Origin: Sulfuricurvum sp.
Lineage (GTDB): Bacteria; Campylobacterota; Campylobacteria; Campylobacterales; Sulfurimonadaceae
Reading direction: 5' to 3'
Assembly: GCA_028714915.1 (NCBI GenBank)
Contig: JAQTLL010000003.1
Span: 124,001 to 188,000 of the forward strand
DNA: 64,000 bases
The position numbers and the translations under genes were made by a program. Under the pieces are notes generated by a model. That model was not told the origin of the DNA. It worked only from the letters and a program-made list of their open reading frames with translations, and did no database searches. Below are positions 19,986 to 28,926 of this stretch, piece by piece. Position 1 is the first letter of the stretch. The number at the start of each line of letters is the position of its first letter.

Positions 19986-21404
19986 TTGAAACGAACGGTT
20001 TTAGCCATCGATATCGGATCGACAAAAATCTGTGCCATTATCGCAGAGATTGGGGAGGACGGCAGTGCTCAGATTATTGGAGCAGGTATATCCAAAGCAC
20101 AAGGGCTTCGAAAAGGGAGTATCACTAATATTGAACTGGCTTCCAAATCTATTAAGAATGCTCTCAATGATGCCAAACGTGTAGCAGGTACTGATTTAAA
20201 GAGTGCAATCGTATCCATTTCAGGTGCCTATACAAAAAGTCTTAATTCCAGCGGTATTGTTAATATTCCGGATAAAGAGATTACCCTCAAAGAGATCAAT
20301 CGGGTTATGCATACCTCACTTTACAATGCAAATATACCCAATGAATTTGAAGTCCTTCATGCCCTCCCTTATAACTTTAAAGTAGACGATCAAGACTTTA
20401 TTGAAGATCCTTTAGGGATGAACGCATCACGCTTGGAAGTAGAAACACATATCATTACAACGGTTAAAAGCAATTTGAACAACTTGCGCAAAGCGGTAAA
20501 AGCTGCCGGCGTAGATGTTGAGAGTGTTGTTCTAAGCGGTTATGCTTCAGCTATCGCTGTCCTTAATCTTGATGAAAAAGAGTTGGGTGCTGCCGTTGTC
20601 GATATGGGCGGAAATACAAGTAATATTGTTATCCACTCAGGTCATGCCATCCGCTATAACGACTTTTTAGGGGTCGGGTCTAATCATATTACCAATGATC
20701 TCTCTATGGCACTGCATACGCCATTACAAACAGCCGACAATGTAAAAATGAATTATGGCTCACTCTATGCACCGAGTAATGATTTGATTGAACTGCCTGT
20801 TATCGGTGATGAAAACGCAACTCATGAAGTATCCCTGGAAGTGGTACACAACGTCATCTATGCCCGCGTAGAAGAGACCTTGATGATTATTGCTCAATCT
20901 ATTGAGAAAAGTGGATTACGAGATCAACTCGGTGCAGGAATCGTCCTTACAGGAGGGTTTACCAAAATCGAAGGGCTTCGTGAACTTGCTGTTGCCATTC
21001 TTGACAATATGCCGGTACGACTTGCAAAGCCATCCGATATGGGTGGCTTATTTGACACCCTTCGTGATCCTTCTTATTCAGGAGCAGTGGGACTTATCAA
21101 ATATTCAGCCGGCGGATACACTCGCTATGAAATTGATGTTAACAAACGAATGCGTCACTCAGGGGAAGAAGTCTTACATCATGACACTCCTCATGCTGAA
21201 GAAGAAGTTGATATTGAGTATTCAATCCCTTCGTATCCACCTAAAAATGTTTCTGCTACTCCACCTAAAAGCGCACCAAAAGTGGAAGCGAAACAAAAAT
21301 CAGAACCATCCAAAATGGTGAATATATCAAGCAATTCTAGTCATCAAACAGAAGAACCCAATCCAATTGCCAAGTTTTGGAATTGGGCAACACAACTATT
21401 TTAA
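19986..21404 (+). CDS. ftsA: Cell division protein FtsA
   Basis: Actin-like protein that tethers FtsZ to the membrane. Landmarks are the N-terminal LAIDIGSTKICAII, GAAVVDMGGNTSNI (phosphate-2 type) and GAGIVLTGGFTKIEG (adenosine region). The C terminus ends in the amphipathic membrane helix IAKFWNWATQLF. The TTG at 19986 is preferred (AGAGGGG eight bases upstream, product MKRTVLAIDIGS); an earlier TTG at 19980 has poor spacing. It lies 20 bp before ftsZ. Confidence 0.96.
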   Translation: MKRTVLAIDIGSTKICAIIAEIGEDGSAQIIGAGISKAQGLRKGSITNIELASKSIKNALNDAKRVAGTDLKSAIVSISGAYTKSLNSSGIVNIPDKEITLKEINRVMHTSLYNANIPNEFEVLHALPYNFKVDDQDFIEDPLGMNASRLEVETHIITTVKSNLNNLRKAVKAAGVDVESVVLSGYASAIAVLNLDEKELGAAVVDMGGNTSNIVIHSGHAIRYNDFLGVGSNHITNDLSMALHTPLQTADNVKMNYGSLYAPSNDLIELPVIGDENATHEVSLEVVHNVIYARVEETLMIIAQSIEKSGLRDQLGAGIVLTGGFTKIEGLRELAVAILDNMPVRLAKPSDMGGLFDTLRDPSYSGAVGLIKYSAGGYTRYEIDVNKRMRHSGEEVLHHDTPHAEEEVDIEYSIPSYPPKNVSATPPKSAPKVEAKQKSEPSKMVNISSNSSHQTEEPNPIAKFWNWATQLF

Positions 21405-21423
21405 CCACACCTAAGGAGCAAGC

Positions 21424-22548
21424 ATGGAACCATTTTCAATTAACGAATCATCATTATTAACAGGGGCACGTATCGTAGCAGTCGGTGTTGGCGGCGGCGG
21501 CGGTAATATGATCGGATTTATGCTCAAAGAGCAAATTCCCGGAATTGAACTCATTATTGCTAACACCGATGCACAAGTATTGGAACAAGGCTCGGCTGCT
21601 ATCAAAATTCAATTGGGCGCGAAACTTACCAAAGGTTTGGGTGCAGGGATGAAACCTGAAGTTGGCAAAGAGTCTGCACTTGAAAGCTATGAAGATCTTC
21701 GTCGTGCCTTAGAAGGTGCAGACATTGTTTTTGTTGCTGCGGGTCTTGGCGGCGGAACAGGTACTGGTGCTGCTCCTATTATCGCTAAAATTGCAAAAGA
21801 GGTGGGTGCATTGACCATCGCTGTTGTTACCAAACCTTTTGCTTTTGAGGGACGTAAGCGCCTCAAGCTTGCCGAAGAGGGTCTCGAAGAACTCAAAAAC
21901 GAATCTGATTCTATCGTTGTTATCCCTAATGACAAACTTCTCTCTATTATTGACCCAAAAATGGGGATCAAAGAGAGCTTTAAAATCGTTGATAGTGTAC
22001 TTGCTCGTGCTGTCAGCGGTACATCCGGTGTGATTTTGGCAAGCGGTGAAGATGACATCAACCTCGACTTTGCAGACTTGCAAACCGTTATGAGCCACCG
22101 AGGATTAGCCCTTATGGGTGTTGGCGAATATACAGGTGATAATGCAGCAAATGAGGCGATTAAAAATGCTATCGAATCTCCATTGCTTGATAATATGTCC
22201 ATCAATGGAGCATTAGGTGTTTTGGTTCACTTCAATATGCACCCTGAGTATCCATTTATGGAGATCAGTTCTGCTATGGAAGTCGTACAAAAAAGTGTCG
22301 ATGACAGTGCAGAGGTTATTTTCGGAACAACTACCGATAAAAATCTTCCGCTTGATTTCATTCGTATTACTTTGGTGGCTACCGGTTTTGAAAAAAAAGC
22401 GTCTCAAGGTATCAATAATAGCGAATTTGAGAATAAAGATATCGCAGTAAAACCTCGTGTCGTTGTCCGTGCGGCAATGGTTTCAAATGGTGATTACAGC
22501 GAAGACTTTTTAGATGTACCAACGTTTATGCGTCAACAAAAAGACTAA
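21424..22548 (+). CDS. ftsZ: Cell division protein FtsZ
   Basis: Tubulin-like GTPase forming the division ring. It has 374 residues, the GTP-binding GLGGGTGTGAAP tubulin signature, the synergy region IDPKMGIKESFKIVD, and the C-terminal conserved peptide DVPTFMRQQ that binds FtsA. A GGAG ribosome site precedes the ATG. Forms an operon with ftsA and probably the upstream SurA-like gene. Confidence 0.97.
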   Translation: MEPFSINESSLLTGARIVAVGVGGGGGNMIGFMLKEQIPGIELIIANTDAQVLEQGSAAIKIQLGAKLTKGLGAGMKPEVGKESALESYEDLRRALEGADIVFVAAGLGGGTGTGAAPIIAKIAKEVGALTIAVVTKPFAFEGRKRLKLAEEGLEELKNESDSIVVIPNDKLLSIIDPKMGIKESFKIVDSVLARAVSGTSGVILASGEDDINLDFADLQTVMSHRGLALMGVGEYTGDNAANEAIKNAIESPLLDNMSINGALGVLVHFNMHPEYPFMEISSAMEVVQKSVDDSAEVIFGTTTDKNLPLDFIRITLVATGFEKKASQGINNSEFENKDIAVKPRVVVRAAMVSNGDYSEDFLDVPTFMRQQKD

Positions 22549-22560
22549 TACAACCACTCC

Positions 22561-22851
22561 ATGCTCTCTTTTGACACACTCATAAAGGCCAAAACTCTCC
22601 TTGGTCTGAGTGATAAAGCCACTCTCTCCGAAATCAAGACTCGCTACAAAACGATGATGAAACAATGGCATCCCGATAAACACCGTGACGATCCTGACAC
22701 AGCTCATGATATGAGTACCAAAATCAATGAAGCTTATGCGACACTGCTGGAATACTGTTCAACCTACGAATACAATTTTGATGAAGATTTTTTACAAACA
22801 CAAACCCTCACCCCGCAAGAGTGGTGGACAAAGAAGTTTGGGGGGAGATAG
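22561..22851 (+). CDS. Small J-domain protein
   Basis: A 96-residue protein made almost wholly of a J domain: TLLGLSDKATLSEIKTRY, then the HPD motif in KQWHPDKHRDD, then MSTKINEAYATL. It should stimulate a DnaK ATPase; the G/F, zinc-finger and C-terminal domains of DnaJ are absent. It lies 12 bp behind ftsZ and is probably read through from it. The client is unknown. Confidence 0.85.
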   Translation: MLSFDTLIKAKTLLGLSDKATLSEIKTRYKTMMKQWHPDKHRDDPDTAHDMSTKINEAYATLLEYCSTYEYNFDEDFLQTQTLTPQEWWTKKFGGR

Positions 22852-22924
22852 CTCTTGAAGTGCGGTTTACTGCGCGTGAACCTTGCGCTGCGCACATAGT
22901 ACCCTATATGGGTAAAACTCAGCG

Positions 22925-22963
22925 TTAACGTAGCCAAACGGGACGTATTCCATTTGGCGTTAA
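22925..22963. terminator. Bulged hairpin between convergent genes
   Basis: TTAACG plus CCAAA pair with TTTGG plus CGTTAA, with a 3-nt bulge and a 14-nt loop. It lies four bases beyond the mlaF-like stop on the minus strand and 73 bp beyond the J-domain gene. No long U-tract is present, so a terminator role is only plausible. Confidence 0.35.
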
Positions 22964-22966
22964 GTA

Positions 22967-23719
22967 TCAATGAAACGCAATAGGTCCTTCTGAACGGGCA
23001 TTTATAAATTGCTGGACTACTGCATTTTGTGAATTTTTAAAATAATCTTTATTTCCAGCATCTACGATCACTCCATCAAAAAGCATTGCATAATTGTCCC
23101 CTGCTTTGAAACTTTCGGCAATATCATGGCTAATTAGCACCGAGGTCATCCCCATCTCATCACGTAATCGGCAAATCATCTGTGTGATAAAGTCACTTGT
23201 GACCGGATCAAGTCCAGAGGTTGGTTCATCGTACAAAATCACTTCTGGTTCTAACGCGAGGGTACGCGCAAGTCCTACACGTTTGCGCATCCCTCCGCTG
23301 AGTTCTTCGGGATAGAGAGATTTAACAATTGCTGGATCAAGTCCCACCATTGTGAGTTTTTCATCTACTTTGTAGTGAAGTTCTGCTTTCGTCAATTTTT
23401 GATGTTCCAGCATTGGAAAGGCAACATTATCGCGGATATTCATACTGTCAAATAATGCACCGCTTTGAAAAAGAAACCCGATATTTTTTCGAATTTCACG
23501 CAACGTCGTCTCATCAGCGTGATCGATGAATATTCCTTTATAGCTTATTGTTCCGCTATCTGGCTTGAGCAAACCCACTATATGTTTAATAATAGTCGAT
23601 TTTCCGCCACCGGATACACCAAAAATAACTGTTGTCTTTCCTTTCTCAATCTCCAGATTGACTCCACGAAGGATTTGACGTTTTCCGAAGCTTTTGGTGA
23701 CATTCTCGAAGCGAATCAT
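22967..23719 (-). CDS. MlaF-like ABC transporter ATPase
   Basis: A 250-residue ATPase with Walker A GVSGGGKST, signature LSGGMRKRVGLAR and Walker B VILYDEPTSGLD, plus the LFQSGALFDSMNI segment characteristic of the MlaF group that powers phospholipid/sterol-type retrograde transport. The partner permease (MlaE) and MCE protein (MlaD) are not next to it; a J-domain gene converges right behind. Its start overlaps the DUF4149 gene. The family call is good; the substrate is inferred from the family. Confidence 0.85.
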   Translation of the reverse strand: MIRFENVTKSFGKRQILRGVNLEIEKGKTTVIFGVSGGGKSTIIKHIVGLLKPDSGTISYKGIFIDHADETTLREIRKNIGFLFQSGALFDSMNIRDNVAFPMLEHQKLTKAELHYKVDEKLTMVGLDPAIVKSLYPEELSGGMRKRVGLARTLALEPEVILYDEPTSGLDPVTSDFITQMICRLRDEMGMTSVLISHDIAESFKAGDNYAMLFDGVIVDAGNKDYFKNSQNAVVQQFINARSEGPIAFH

Positions 23720-24198
23720 CGTTTAACTGCCATTAAATAGGCACGACGACCAAAAAGGATTACGAGCATCACTAACAAAATCTTAAAATCAATCTCACTG
23801 GCTTTGTGAAGTGCTTCAAATGCATTATCCATCATAACGGCTTCCCCTTGGATTTGATATTCCAATATTTTAGGCATATAAACGGCACTAAAGAGCAAAA
23901 GTGTCCCTATGGAACCCAGTGCACTAAGGATGGCTATCTTATCAATCTGCATTACCTTATAACGTGATACTTCATAAATCGCAATAACGGCTGTCATAAA
24001 ATAGCCCCAATAACTAAAACGGCGAAAAATTTCTCCCATCATTTTTCCCTCTTCGTAACGGGATAGAAGCGGTACACTCAAATAAAGCTCTGAGTGAAAG
24101 ACAACTGCGGCCACAAATGCACCTAAAAGCAAGACTGCACCCGTCGTCATTCCAAGAGTGAGCAGATAAAATACATCGATCAGTGCTTTTTTATTCAT
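23716..24198 (-). CDS. DUF4149-type membrane protein
   Basis: A 160-residue integral membrane protein with four hydrophobic segments (about residues 8-32, 60-78, 88-108 and 138-156). The pattern of an N-terminal GAVLLLGAFVAAVVF and a mid-protein FRRFSYWGYF resembles DUF4149 proteins. The function is unknown. It overlaps prmC upstream and the MlaF-like gene downstream by a few bases. Confidence 0.7.
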   Translation of the reverse strand: MNKKALIDVFYLLTLGMTTGAVLLLGAFVAAVVFHSELYLSVPLLSRYEEGKMMGEIFRRFSYWGYFMTAVIAIYEVSRYKVMQIDKIAILSALGSIGTLLLFSAVYMPKILEYQIQGEAVMMDNAFEALHKASEIDFKILLVMLVILFGRRAYLMAVKR

Positions 24199-25024
24199 GA
24201 TTTACCTTTAAACTAAATCCTCGGTCAAATGAGGCTAAATCTTTATAAAATTCCAACGATTGTACCGCAAAAGGTTTTAGATATTCCTGCACTTTTTGGC
24301 GCTGATCGTATCCCATTTCACACACAAAAGAGGGAATTTTTCTTACGTATACTTCTGCCAACAAACGTTGAATGATTTCATCGCCAACCGTTCCGCCAAA
24401 AAGGGCATTTTGAGGCTCATACGACAGATTGCTCTCAAGAGACGCATCATGGGCGATATAAGGGGGATTGGAAACCAGAAAGTCGATTTTTTCATCCACA
24501 CAGGAGAGCAAATTTCCCTCACGCAACTCAATACGCGCACTCAAACCAAACGCCTCAATATTACGACGTGCAACAGCTAATGCACGAGGCGAAATATCTA
24601 CGGCGATAAAACGGGTATAGGGGAGATGAAGAGCGAGCATAATGGAGATAATACCACTCCCTACCCCTACCTCGACAACAGTAATAACCTCATCGGTACT
24701 AACGCGTGCCAGTACTTCATCGATGAGATGCTCTGTCTCAGGCCGCGGGATTAACGCCCCCTCATCAATGTAAAATTCACGGCTGTAAAAGCTGACGCGG
24801 TTCGTGAGGTATTCGAGAGGAACATTAGCCTTGCGCTTCTCTATCCATTCTATCAGCTTTGGATCATTTTCATCGATCAGAGCATCTTGATGGGTGATAA
24901 AATAAAGTTGATCTTTTTGCAAATACGCTATCAAAAGAAGCTCTGCTTCACGCCTTGGAAACTCAACAATTCCGCCAAGGGCTGCCGTCACATCGGTATA
25001 AAGCTCACTTAGTCTACAGGGCAT
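24191..25024 (-). CDS. prmC: Peptide chain release factor N5-glutamine methyltransferase
   Basis: Methylates the GGQ glutamine of release factors. It has 277 residues: an N-terminal helical domain, then the Rossmann SAM domain with VVEVGVGSGIISIML and the catalytic NPPY in DFLVSNPPYIAHD. It overlaps the M48 protease by 16 bp and the DUF4149 gene by 8 bp. Confidence 0.95.
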   Translation of the reverse strand: MPCRLSELYTDVTAALGGIVEFPRREAELLLIAYLQKDQLYFITHQDALIDENDPKLIEWIEKRKANVPLEYLTNRVSFYSREFYIDEGALIPRPETEHLIDEVLARVSTDEVITVVEVGVGSGIISIMLALHLPYTRFIAVDISPRALAVARRNIEAFGLSARIELREGNLLSCVDEKIDFLVSNPPYIAHDASLESNLSYEPQNALFGGTVGDEIIQRLLAEVYVRKIPSFVCEMGYDQRQKVQEYLKPFAVQSLEFYKDLASFDRGFSLKVNHE

Positions 25025-26253
25025 GGATCAGTAAAACCTTCCGAAGACTCAACTCGAATGTCAGCACCCAAGGCTCGAAGCCGATCAATAACTGGCGGAT
25101 GCGTTGTGTGAAAAAAGCGGTACATCGGATGCGACAACGGAAAGCTTTTATTTTCCGTTACCAGTTTTTTAAGCGCATTAACCAAATGTTCTGCCCCGCC
25201 TAGCTCGGCACCGGTACGATCAGCTTCGTATTCATTATGACGGCTCATCATCCCCATCAACGGCATAATCGCAAAACTCACCATCGGAAGCAGGAGAATA
25301 AACACCATCATAATCACATGAGGTGATTGCGCAACACCCAGTTCAAGATAAAGGCTATCAGGGAGATTTCCAAACAACGCAAACATCCCAAACAACATTG
25401 CTCCCACCATCCCAATATTTTTGTATAAATCGCCATGGGCAAAATGTCCTAACTCATGTCCAAGAACGGCAACCAGCTCAGAAGGGGTAAGCTTCTCAAT
25501 CAGGGTATCAAACAGTACAACCCGTTTTGTTTTACCCAAACCGCCAAAGTAGGCATTAAGGCGGGCATCACGTTTGCTCGCATCACTCACAAACACACCG
25601 CTGCTCACAAACCCTGTTTTTGCCATCAGCTCTTCAATTTTTCCCCGAAGTTCGCTGTTCTCCAACGGAGTCACCTTGTCAAAAAAGAGGGCTCGAAGGG
25701 TGGGGAAAAACATATTGAGAGCAATGACTACCGCAAAAATAAAGGTAAAACTCCATAGCCACCATAACTGACTGGACGAGATAATCATCGAAATAATCCA
25801 CACAATCACGCTTCCAATAACTACGGTGAGCAGTGTGCTTATGAGGGTGTCTTTCACAAACTGTCCCGCAGAAGAACGATTAAACCCGTAGTGTGCGTCG
25901 ATTTTGAATTTGGAAATCCATCCAAAAGGGAGCATCACCAACGAATGGATCAATAACATACCCAACACAGCAACTATCGACTGTACCACGGAACTTTGAG
26001 CCATCAGCGCTTGGTCAATCCACGAGATCATCCCCATCATCCAAACCAAAAAGAGTCCATACTCCACAAAAGCTTCGATCATGGAAAGTTTTTCTTTGGC
26101 AACGGCATAGTTACCCGCATCCAAATAATCTTGCTCTCCCATCAGCACCGCACCCTTACGCTTCATCTGATTAATAAACCCGATCTGCATGACGCTTACA
26201 TAAAGACGGATGAGGATATACAAACTATAGAGTACAATAATGGAGGAAATCAT
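25009..26253 (-). CDS. M48 family integral membrane zinc protease (Ste24/CAAX protease 1-like)
   Basis: A 414-residue membrane protein with several transmembrane segments and a zinc protease motif H266-E-L-G-H270 in VLGHELGHFAHGD. The third zinc ligand is probably the glutamate in NEYEADRTGA. This arrangement is that of Ste24-like M48A peptidases. In bacteria these likely take part in membrane protein quality control rather than prenyl processing. It follows the 65-residue membrane protein gene by 35 bp and leads into prmC. Confidence 0.88.
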   Translation of the reverse strand: MISSIIVLYSLYILIRLYVSVMQIGFINQMKRKGAVLMGEQDYLDAGNYAVAKEKLSMIEAFVEYGLFLVWMMGMISWIDQALMAQSSVVQSIVAVLGMLLIHSLVMLPFGWISKFKIDAHYGFNRSSAGQFVKDTLISTLLTVVIGSVIVWIISMIISSSQLWWLWSFTFIFAVVIALNMFFPTLRALFFDKVTPLENSELRGKIEELMAKTGFVSSGVFVSDASKRDARLNAYFGGLGKTKRVVLFDTLIEKLTPSELVAVLGHELGHFAHGDLYKNIGMVGAMLFGMFALFGNLPDSLYLELGVAQSPHVIMMVFILLLPMVSFAIMPLMGMMSRHNEYEADRTGAELGGAEHLVNALKKLVTENKSFPLSHPMYRFFHTTHPPVIDRLRALGADIRVESSEGFTDPCPVD

Positions 26254-26288
26254 TTAAAACCTTATGTTAAAAGTGGCGAATTTTATCA

Positions 26289-26486
26289 TTATTTGACTGG
26301 TACTTTACCGATAGTGTCTTGAATATGAATGGTATCATCAGCTTCGCCGTAATAGATCTTTGCTCCGACGAAAAGTGCGCCGAGCATCAACCCAGAGAGT
26401 ATAACGATCCAAACAATTCGTTTTTTCGACCCTTTGAGGGTATTATAATCCTCAATAGAATTCAAAGTCGGTTCATTGTCTTTCAT
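26289..26486 (-). CDS. Small single-pass membrane protein, unknown function
   Basis: A 65-residue protein with one transmembrane helix (about residues 24-43, IVWIVILSGLMLGALFVGAKI), a charged N-terminal cytoplasmic part and a short acidic outer tail. A strong AAGGAGAT ribosome site five bases before ATG supports it as real. It is the first gene of the group ending at the MlaF-like ATPase. No family recognised. Confidence 0.7.
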   Translation of the reverse strand: MKDNEPTLNSIEDYNTLKGSKKRIVWIVILSGLMLGALFVGAKIYYGEADDTIHIQDTIGKVPVK

Positions 26487-26601
26487 CTCGTATCTCCTTG
26501 GACAATTTAGTATATGGTACTTATATTATCCTATAAACGGTTAATGAACTTCTCTTAATTTGACGCTTTAAGTTTATTTATTTGATTGTTTTTACGTCAG
26601 C

Positions 26602-28674
26602 TTACCATTTCCCCTCTAAGGTCAGGAGGATTTGCGGTTTGGAATGTTCTTTATCGATTTGTGTCTCACTCACGACACCTCCGGTATAGATATTTGATGT
26701 CGTCTCAATCGAGGTGCGGGTTATATTTTTCAGATTGAGTTGACATTTAAATGTCTTATCCAGCCGTTTACTTGCATACACATCGAGAGCACCGTACCCT
26801 TTTTGTGATTGAGAGAGTGAATATTCTTCTGGATCATCATATCCGCCGACATAACGGTACGCCGCACCATAAGTAAAACGGTACGCTTTCACCGTATGAT
26901 CCACTCCAAGATTATAAAGAAGATTGCTCGTTTGTTTTATGGGGCGCTTCACTCCTGTTGCCGTATTGGTGAGCGAGGAGTCCTGAATCGTCGCATTGGC
27001 AAACATCCCCAACCCGTCGACATAGACGTTGAGTGATTTTTTAAGTTCCAGTTCAAGCCCCCACAAACTTCCCTGCCCTGCATTTTCCGGACTTTGAATA
27101 TATCGGGACGTAGAGGAATTCCATCTCGTTACATTTTCAATTTTGTCGTCAATATTACGATAAAAACTCCCGATGCTTGCTATCCCTTTGTTCTCGAAAA
27201 AATGTTCATATCGAAGCTCATAACTAAGTGCCTTTTCTTCGGTCAGGTTAGGATTCCCGGTAATGTCGGGATGACGAATATCATTGCGATCCAATGAACT
27301 GTCCGTACTGGAAGAGAGCTGATCGAGACGGGGAAGCTTCACCGTTTTAGCAACACTGGCTCTTAGGTTATCGTTCGCACCTAGATGGTACAGCATATGC
27401 AAAGAGGGAGCCAGATAATCGATGCGAGACGTTGTGCCGTAATCTCGTGAAAGTGTCTCATACCGCACTCCCGGTGTTACAACGAACGACTCGCTGACGC
27501 TGACTTCATCTTGGAGGTACATCGCCCCTTTATTCTCACGCATATGGACACTATCTGCAAGCGTAGTAACATCTGCACCGTTGAGACTGCGCTGTACTTC
27601 ATCGCGCTGAGACGTCTTTTTAAGATCTACCCCTGTTTTGATAAAATGATCTCCTGATACAAGAGAATAAATCCCAGCAGCCCCTATCATGCGATTAAAG
27701 CCATAGTCTTTTTGCCGTCTATCGTTAAGTGTCGGCAAGGTCTGCAAGGAGGAAGCCTCTCCGTTGTCATCGTTTTGATGAAACTTTAGTTTCCATTCTA
27801 ACAATTGTGTTCCTGAGAGATGATGCTCCCCCTTGAATGCGGACCAGAGCATCATCCCCTTGGATTGGTCTGTGCTTGTCAGCTGCGTATTAAGAGCTGA
27901 AGAGCCGTTTAAATAGGTTTTTGCATCGACAGTACTCTTATTGTTGTTCAGCCCCAGTGATCCGTTGTAGGTATATTTATCTTTGGAGGATGGAGTATAA
28001 ATCAACTTGGTTGTTAAAGTAAGCGTTTGATAGCGAGCCGCCGTATCCCGGAGTTCATCACTTGCAGCACTTTGCTTGAACGTAGACGACGTATCCGTTT
28101 GTCGGTTATCCGCAGCACTCACGTTGATGAGATACCCAAGATGTCCCGTTTTCCCCTCTCTTTGAGCAAAGACACTCTCCATGGGAACATCACCGCCGTA
28201 GGTTCCCACCGTCATTTTGGCTATTGTTTGTCCCTCTGATTTTGGCTTTTTGAGGACGACATTCACAATCCCCCCCATCGATTCCGCCGTATACTCCGCC
28301 GAGCCGTTTGTCATTACTTCGATCCGCTCAATCATATCGGGAGAGATTTGTTCCAACGGATTGACCCGCTTAGAGCCAGACATCTCCTCTCCGTCAATCA
28401 AAACAACCGTGTACCCTTTGCCGGGGGCTGATTTTTTACCCTTTCCATCAGCAATACTGACACCCGGAGTCCGTTTAAGAATTTCGAGAGCATTGAGATC
28501 ACCGTACTGCGTTAGTTCTTCACCGTTGATAATCCGCTTCGCAATGGAGTTTTCTTTTCTCTCTTCCAGTGTTGAAGCATTCTCTTGAACCTCTATTTTT
28601 TCGAGCTGAACAATTTCCGAAGCACACACAAGAGAGAGGGAACAAGAGAGTAAAATAAGGGGGCGATAAAACAC
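26602..28674 (-). CDS. TonB-dependent outer membrane receptor
   Basis: A 690-residue receptor with signal peptide (1-18), plug domain (about 40-155, with NALEILKRTPGVSI, TVVLIDGEEM and the GGIVNVVLKKP end) and a beta-barrel ending in ...LEGKW with a terminal aromatic residue. It would import a siderophore, metal complex or similar ligand; the ligand is not predictable. The start is GTG at 28674 with AAGGA five bases upstream. It stands alone, divergent from the PAS-GGDEF gene. Confidence 0.9.
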   Translation of the reverse strand: MFYRPLILLSCSLSLVCASEIVQLEKIEVQENASTLEERKENSIAKRIINGEELTQYGDLNALEILKRTPGVSIADGKGKKSAPGKGYTVVLIDGEEMSGSKRVNPLEQISPDMIERIEVMTNGSAEYTAESMGGIVNVVLKKPKSEGQTIAKMTVGTYGGDVPMESVFAQREGKTGHLGYLINVSAADNRQTDTSSTFKQSAASDELRDTAARYQTLTLTTKLIYTPSSKDKYTYNGSLGLNNNKSTVDAKTYLNGSSALNTQLTSTDQSKGMMLWSAFKGEHHLSGTQLLEWKLKFHQNDDNGEASSLQTLPTLNDRRQKDYGFNRMIGAAGIYSLVSGDHFIKTGVDLKKTSQRDEVQRSLNGADVTTLADSVHMRENKGAMYLQDEVSVSESFVVTPGVRYETLSRDYGTTSRIDYLAPSLHMLYHLGANDNLRASVAKTVKLPRLDQLSSSTDSSLDRNDIRHPDITGNPNLTEEKALSYELRYEHFFENKGIASIGSFYRNIDDKIENVTRWNSSTSRYIQSPENAGQGSLWGLELELKKSLNVYVDGLGMFANATIQDSSLTNTATGVKRPIKQTSNLLYNLGVDHTVKAYRFTYGAAYRYVGGYDDPEEYSLSQSQKGYGALDVYASKRLDKTFKCQLNLKNITRTSIETTSNIYTGGVVSETQIDKEHSKPQILLTLEGKW

Positions 28675-28845
28675 AAAAATCCTTAATCAGTAATTGAATA
28701 GTGCAATTTTACCGACTAAATAGTATTTTTAGAAAATTTAATATTTTTTCCTCATTAGATCACTTTCAACTTTTACATAGAAAATTACATTAAAATTAAA
28801 ATTTGTTACCAATCTTTACAAAATAGCTTAAAAACAGAACTAAAA

Positions 28846-28858
28846 GATAATAATCATC
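28846..28858. promoter_or_regulatory. Fur-like 6-1-6 motif
   Basis: GATAATAATCATC is an inverted repeat with one mismatch, similar to half of the Fur consensus GATAAT-ATTATC. It lies in the gap shared by the TonB receptor (minus) and the PAS-GGDEF gene (plus). It is 170 bp from the receptor start, which weakens the case. Confidence 0.3.
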
Positions 28859-28865
28859 TCCCTTA

Positions 28866-28888
28866 CTATCATTATAGATTTATGATAG
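28866..28888. promoter_or_regulatory. 7-bp inverted repeat before the PAS-GGDEF gene
   Basis: CTATCAT and ATGATAG flank a 9-nt spacer that contains TTATAG. It lies 39 bp before the start at 28927 and could be an operator over the -10 region. Confidence 0.3.
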
Positions 28889-28926
28889 AACCAGAGGTCG
28901 ATAAAAAGTCTAAAGGGAGGCGTCTA

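Noticed and set aside
21687-22205. 172-codon minus-strand ORF inside ftsZ
   Set aside because: Antisense shadow of a strongly conserved gene; no similarity or start signal.
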